From assembly GCA_015494435.1 (NCBI GenBank), contig WGBH01000348.1, forward strand, positions 1-5,833: 5,833 bases of DNA, in the 5' to 3' direction. The DNA is from Thiotrichaceae bacterium. Lineage in GTDB: Bacteria; Pseudomonadota; Gammaproteobacteria; Thiotrichales; Thiotrichaceae. Below the pieces are notes generated by a model. That model worked only from the letters and a program-made list of their open reading frames with translations. It did no database searches and was not told where the DNA came from. Position 1 is the first letter of the stretch. Each line of letters opens with the position of its first letter. This document shows positions 4,931-5,833 of this stretch, one piece after another. Made by a program: the position numbers and the translations under genes.

Positions 4931-5833
4931 ATGAGTGAAAGTTTTGCGGAGCTGTTTGAAGAAAGCTTAACGTATATTGAGATGACTCCAGGGTCTCTTG
5001 TGAATGCATCAGTAGTTGAAGTTACCCCAGATTTCGTGACTGTCAGTGCAGGATTAAAATCAGAAGGCGTGATCCCATCTGAAGAATTTAAAAATGAAGC
5101 AGGCGAAATTACCGTTCAGCCTGGTGATATAGTAGAAGTTGCATTAGAAAGCGTAGAAGATGGTTTCGGTGAAACACGTCTATCTCGTGAAAAAGCACGA
5201 CGTTTACGTGCTTGGGAAATTCTTGAAGAAGCAATCGAAAATGATGAAATTATTACGGGTATTATTACAGGCAAAGTTCGTGGTGGATTCACCGTTGAGC
5301 TAGGTGATATTCGTGCCTTCCTACCAGGTTCACTAGTAGATGTACGTCCAGTACGTGATACAACGCTCTTGGAAGGAAAAGAATTAGAATTCAAATTAAT
5401 TAAACTAGATCAGCGTCGCAATAACGTCGTTGTTTCACGTCGTGCAGTCGTTGAAGAAGAGTATAGCGCTGAACGTGAAGCCTTACTTGAATCACTAGAA
5501 GAAGGTAAAGTGATTAAAGGTATCGTTAAAAACCTTACCGATTACGGTGCTTTCATTGATTTAGGTGGAATTGATGGTCTATTACATATCACAGATATTG
5601 CATGGAAGCGCGTTAAACACCCTTCAGAAATTTTGACTATTGGTGATGAGCTTGAAGTTAAAGTATTGAAGTTTGACCGTGAAAAAAGTCGTGTCTCATT
5701 AGGTCTTAAGCAATTAGGCGAAGATCCATGGCAAGATCTAGTACGTCGTTATCCTGTCAAAACACATCTATTTGGTAAGGTAAGTAATCTTACAGATTAT
5801 GGTTGTTTTGTTGAGATTGAAGATGGTGTTGAA
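4931..5833 (+). CDS. rpsA: 30S ribosomal protein S1, 5' part (cut by the window end)
   Basis: Binds mRNA on the small ribosomal subunit and melts structured or SD-poor initiation regions. The window contains 301 codons without a stop; the usual gammaproteobacterial protein has about 557 residues and six S1 domains. Visible are domain 1 (about 21-87, 30S docking together with the N-terminal helix MSESFAELFEESL), domain 2 (about 105-171, GKVRGGFTVELGDIRAFLPG, then LDQRRNNVVVSRRAV at 159-173), domain 3 (about 192-260, VKNLTDYGAFIDLGGIDGLL from 199) and the beginning of domain 4 (from about 277, VSNLTDYGCFVEIE). Domains 3 and 4 belong to the RNA-binding half. The start is set by alignment with the known S1 N-terminus. 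The ribosome site is weak: only AGG at 4917-4919, 11 nt before the ATG, which agrees with S1 autoregulation known in E. coli. GGTTTAAACC at 4918-4927 is a perfect palindrome just before the start. Confidence 0.98.
   Translation, partial: MSESFAELFEESLTYIEMTPGSLVNASVVEVTPDFVTVSAGLKSEGVIPSEEFKNEAGEITVQPGDIVEVALESVEDGFGETRLSREKARRLRAWEILEEAIENDEIITGIITGKVRGGFTVELGDIRAFLPGSLVDVRPVRDTTLLEGKELEFKLIKLDQRRNNVVVSRRAVVEEEYSAEREALLESLEEGKVIKGIVKNLTDYGAFIDLGGIDGLLHITDIAWKRVKHPSEILTIGDELEVKVLKFDREKSRVSLGLKQLGEDPWQDLVRRYPVKTHLFGKVSNLTDYGCFVEIEDGVE

Noticed and set aside
5116..5394. Minus-strand open frame within rpsA
   Set aside because: Serine- and arginine-rich antisense shadow of S1 domains 1-2.
1..5833. 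CRISPR array, insertion sequence, prophage, tRNA or toxin-antitoxin module
   Set aside because: No regularly spaced repeats, terminal inverted repeats, transposase motifs, tRNA-like folds or small paired genes were seen; the region is ordinary chromosomal DNA.

Overview
This window looks like a chromosomal housekeeping segment from a fairly low-GC gammaproteobacterium (roughly 40 % GC by eye). The assignment rests on the cmk-rpsA gene pair, on a ribosomal protein S1 that tracks the enterobacterial protein almost residue for residue, and on a cytidylate kinase carrying the full set of CMP-contact residues known from the E. coli enzyme. Genus cannot be read from the sequence. A sulfur oxidiser or methanotroph is conceivable but is only a guess.

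Layout. Positions 14-3862 (minus strand) hold one very large gene for a single-chain FAD plus iron-sulfur oxidoreductase of the D-2-hydroxyacid dehydrogenase class, with a DUF3683-type N-terminal extension. Its best start is an ATG at 3862, not the GTG at 3871. Positions 3863-4117 are a divergent intergenic region with a TATAAT box for each direction, some AT-rich palindromes, and no gene I can support. Positions 4118-4792 (plus) are cmk, 4793-4930 are an rpsA leader with several possible hairpins, and 4931-5833 (plus) are the first 301 codons of rpsA, cut by the window edge.

How the parts relate. The oxidoreductase is transcribed away from cmk-rpsA and has no evident functional link to it. 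It probably oxidises a D-2-hydroxyacid at FAD and passes electrons through two 4Fe-4S clusters and two CCG domains to a membrane acceptor. cmk supplies CDP for nucleic acid precursors and rpsA supplies the mRNA-binding ribosomal protein S1. These two genes are adjacent in most gammaproteobacteria. aroA, often found upstream of cmk, is not here; cmk instead has its own promoter with a GC-rich discriminator and an A/U-rich leader without a Shine-Dalgarno.

I found no mobile element, CRISPR array, tRNA, rRNA or clearly new system. The points most worth a second look are the undefined parts of the large oxidoreductase (N-terminal domain and helical insert), the structured rpsA leader, and the SD-less cmk leader behind a stringent-type discriminator.
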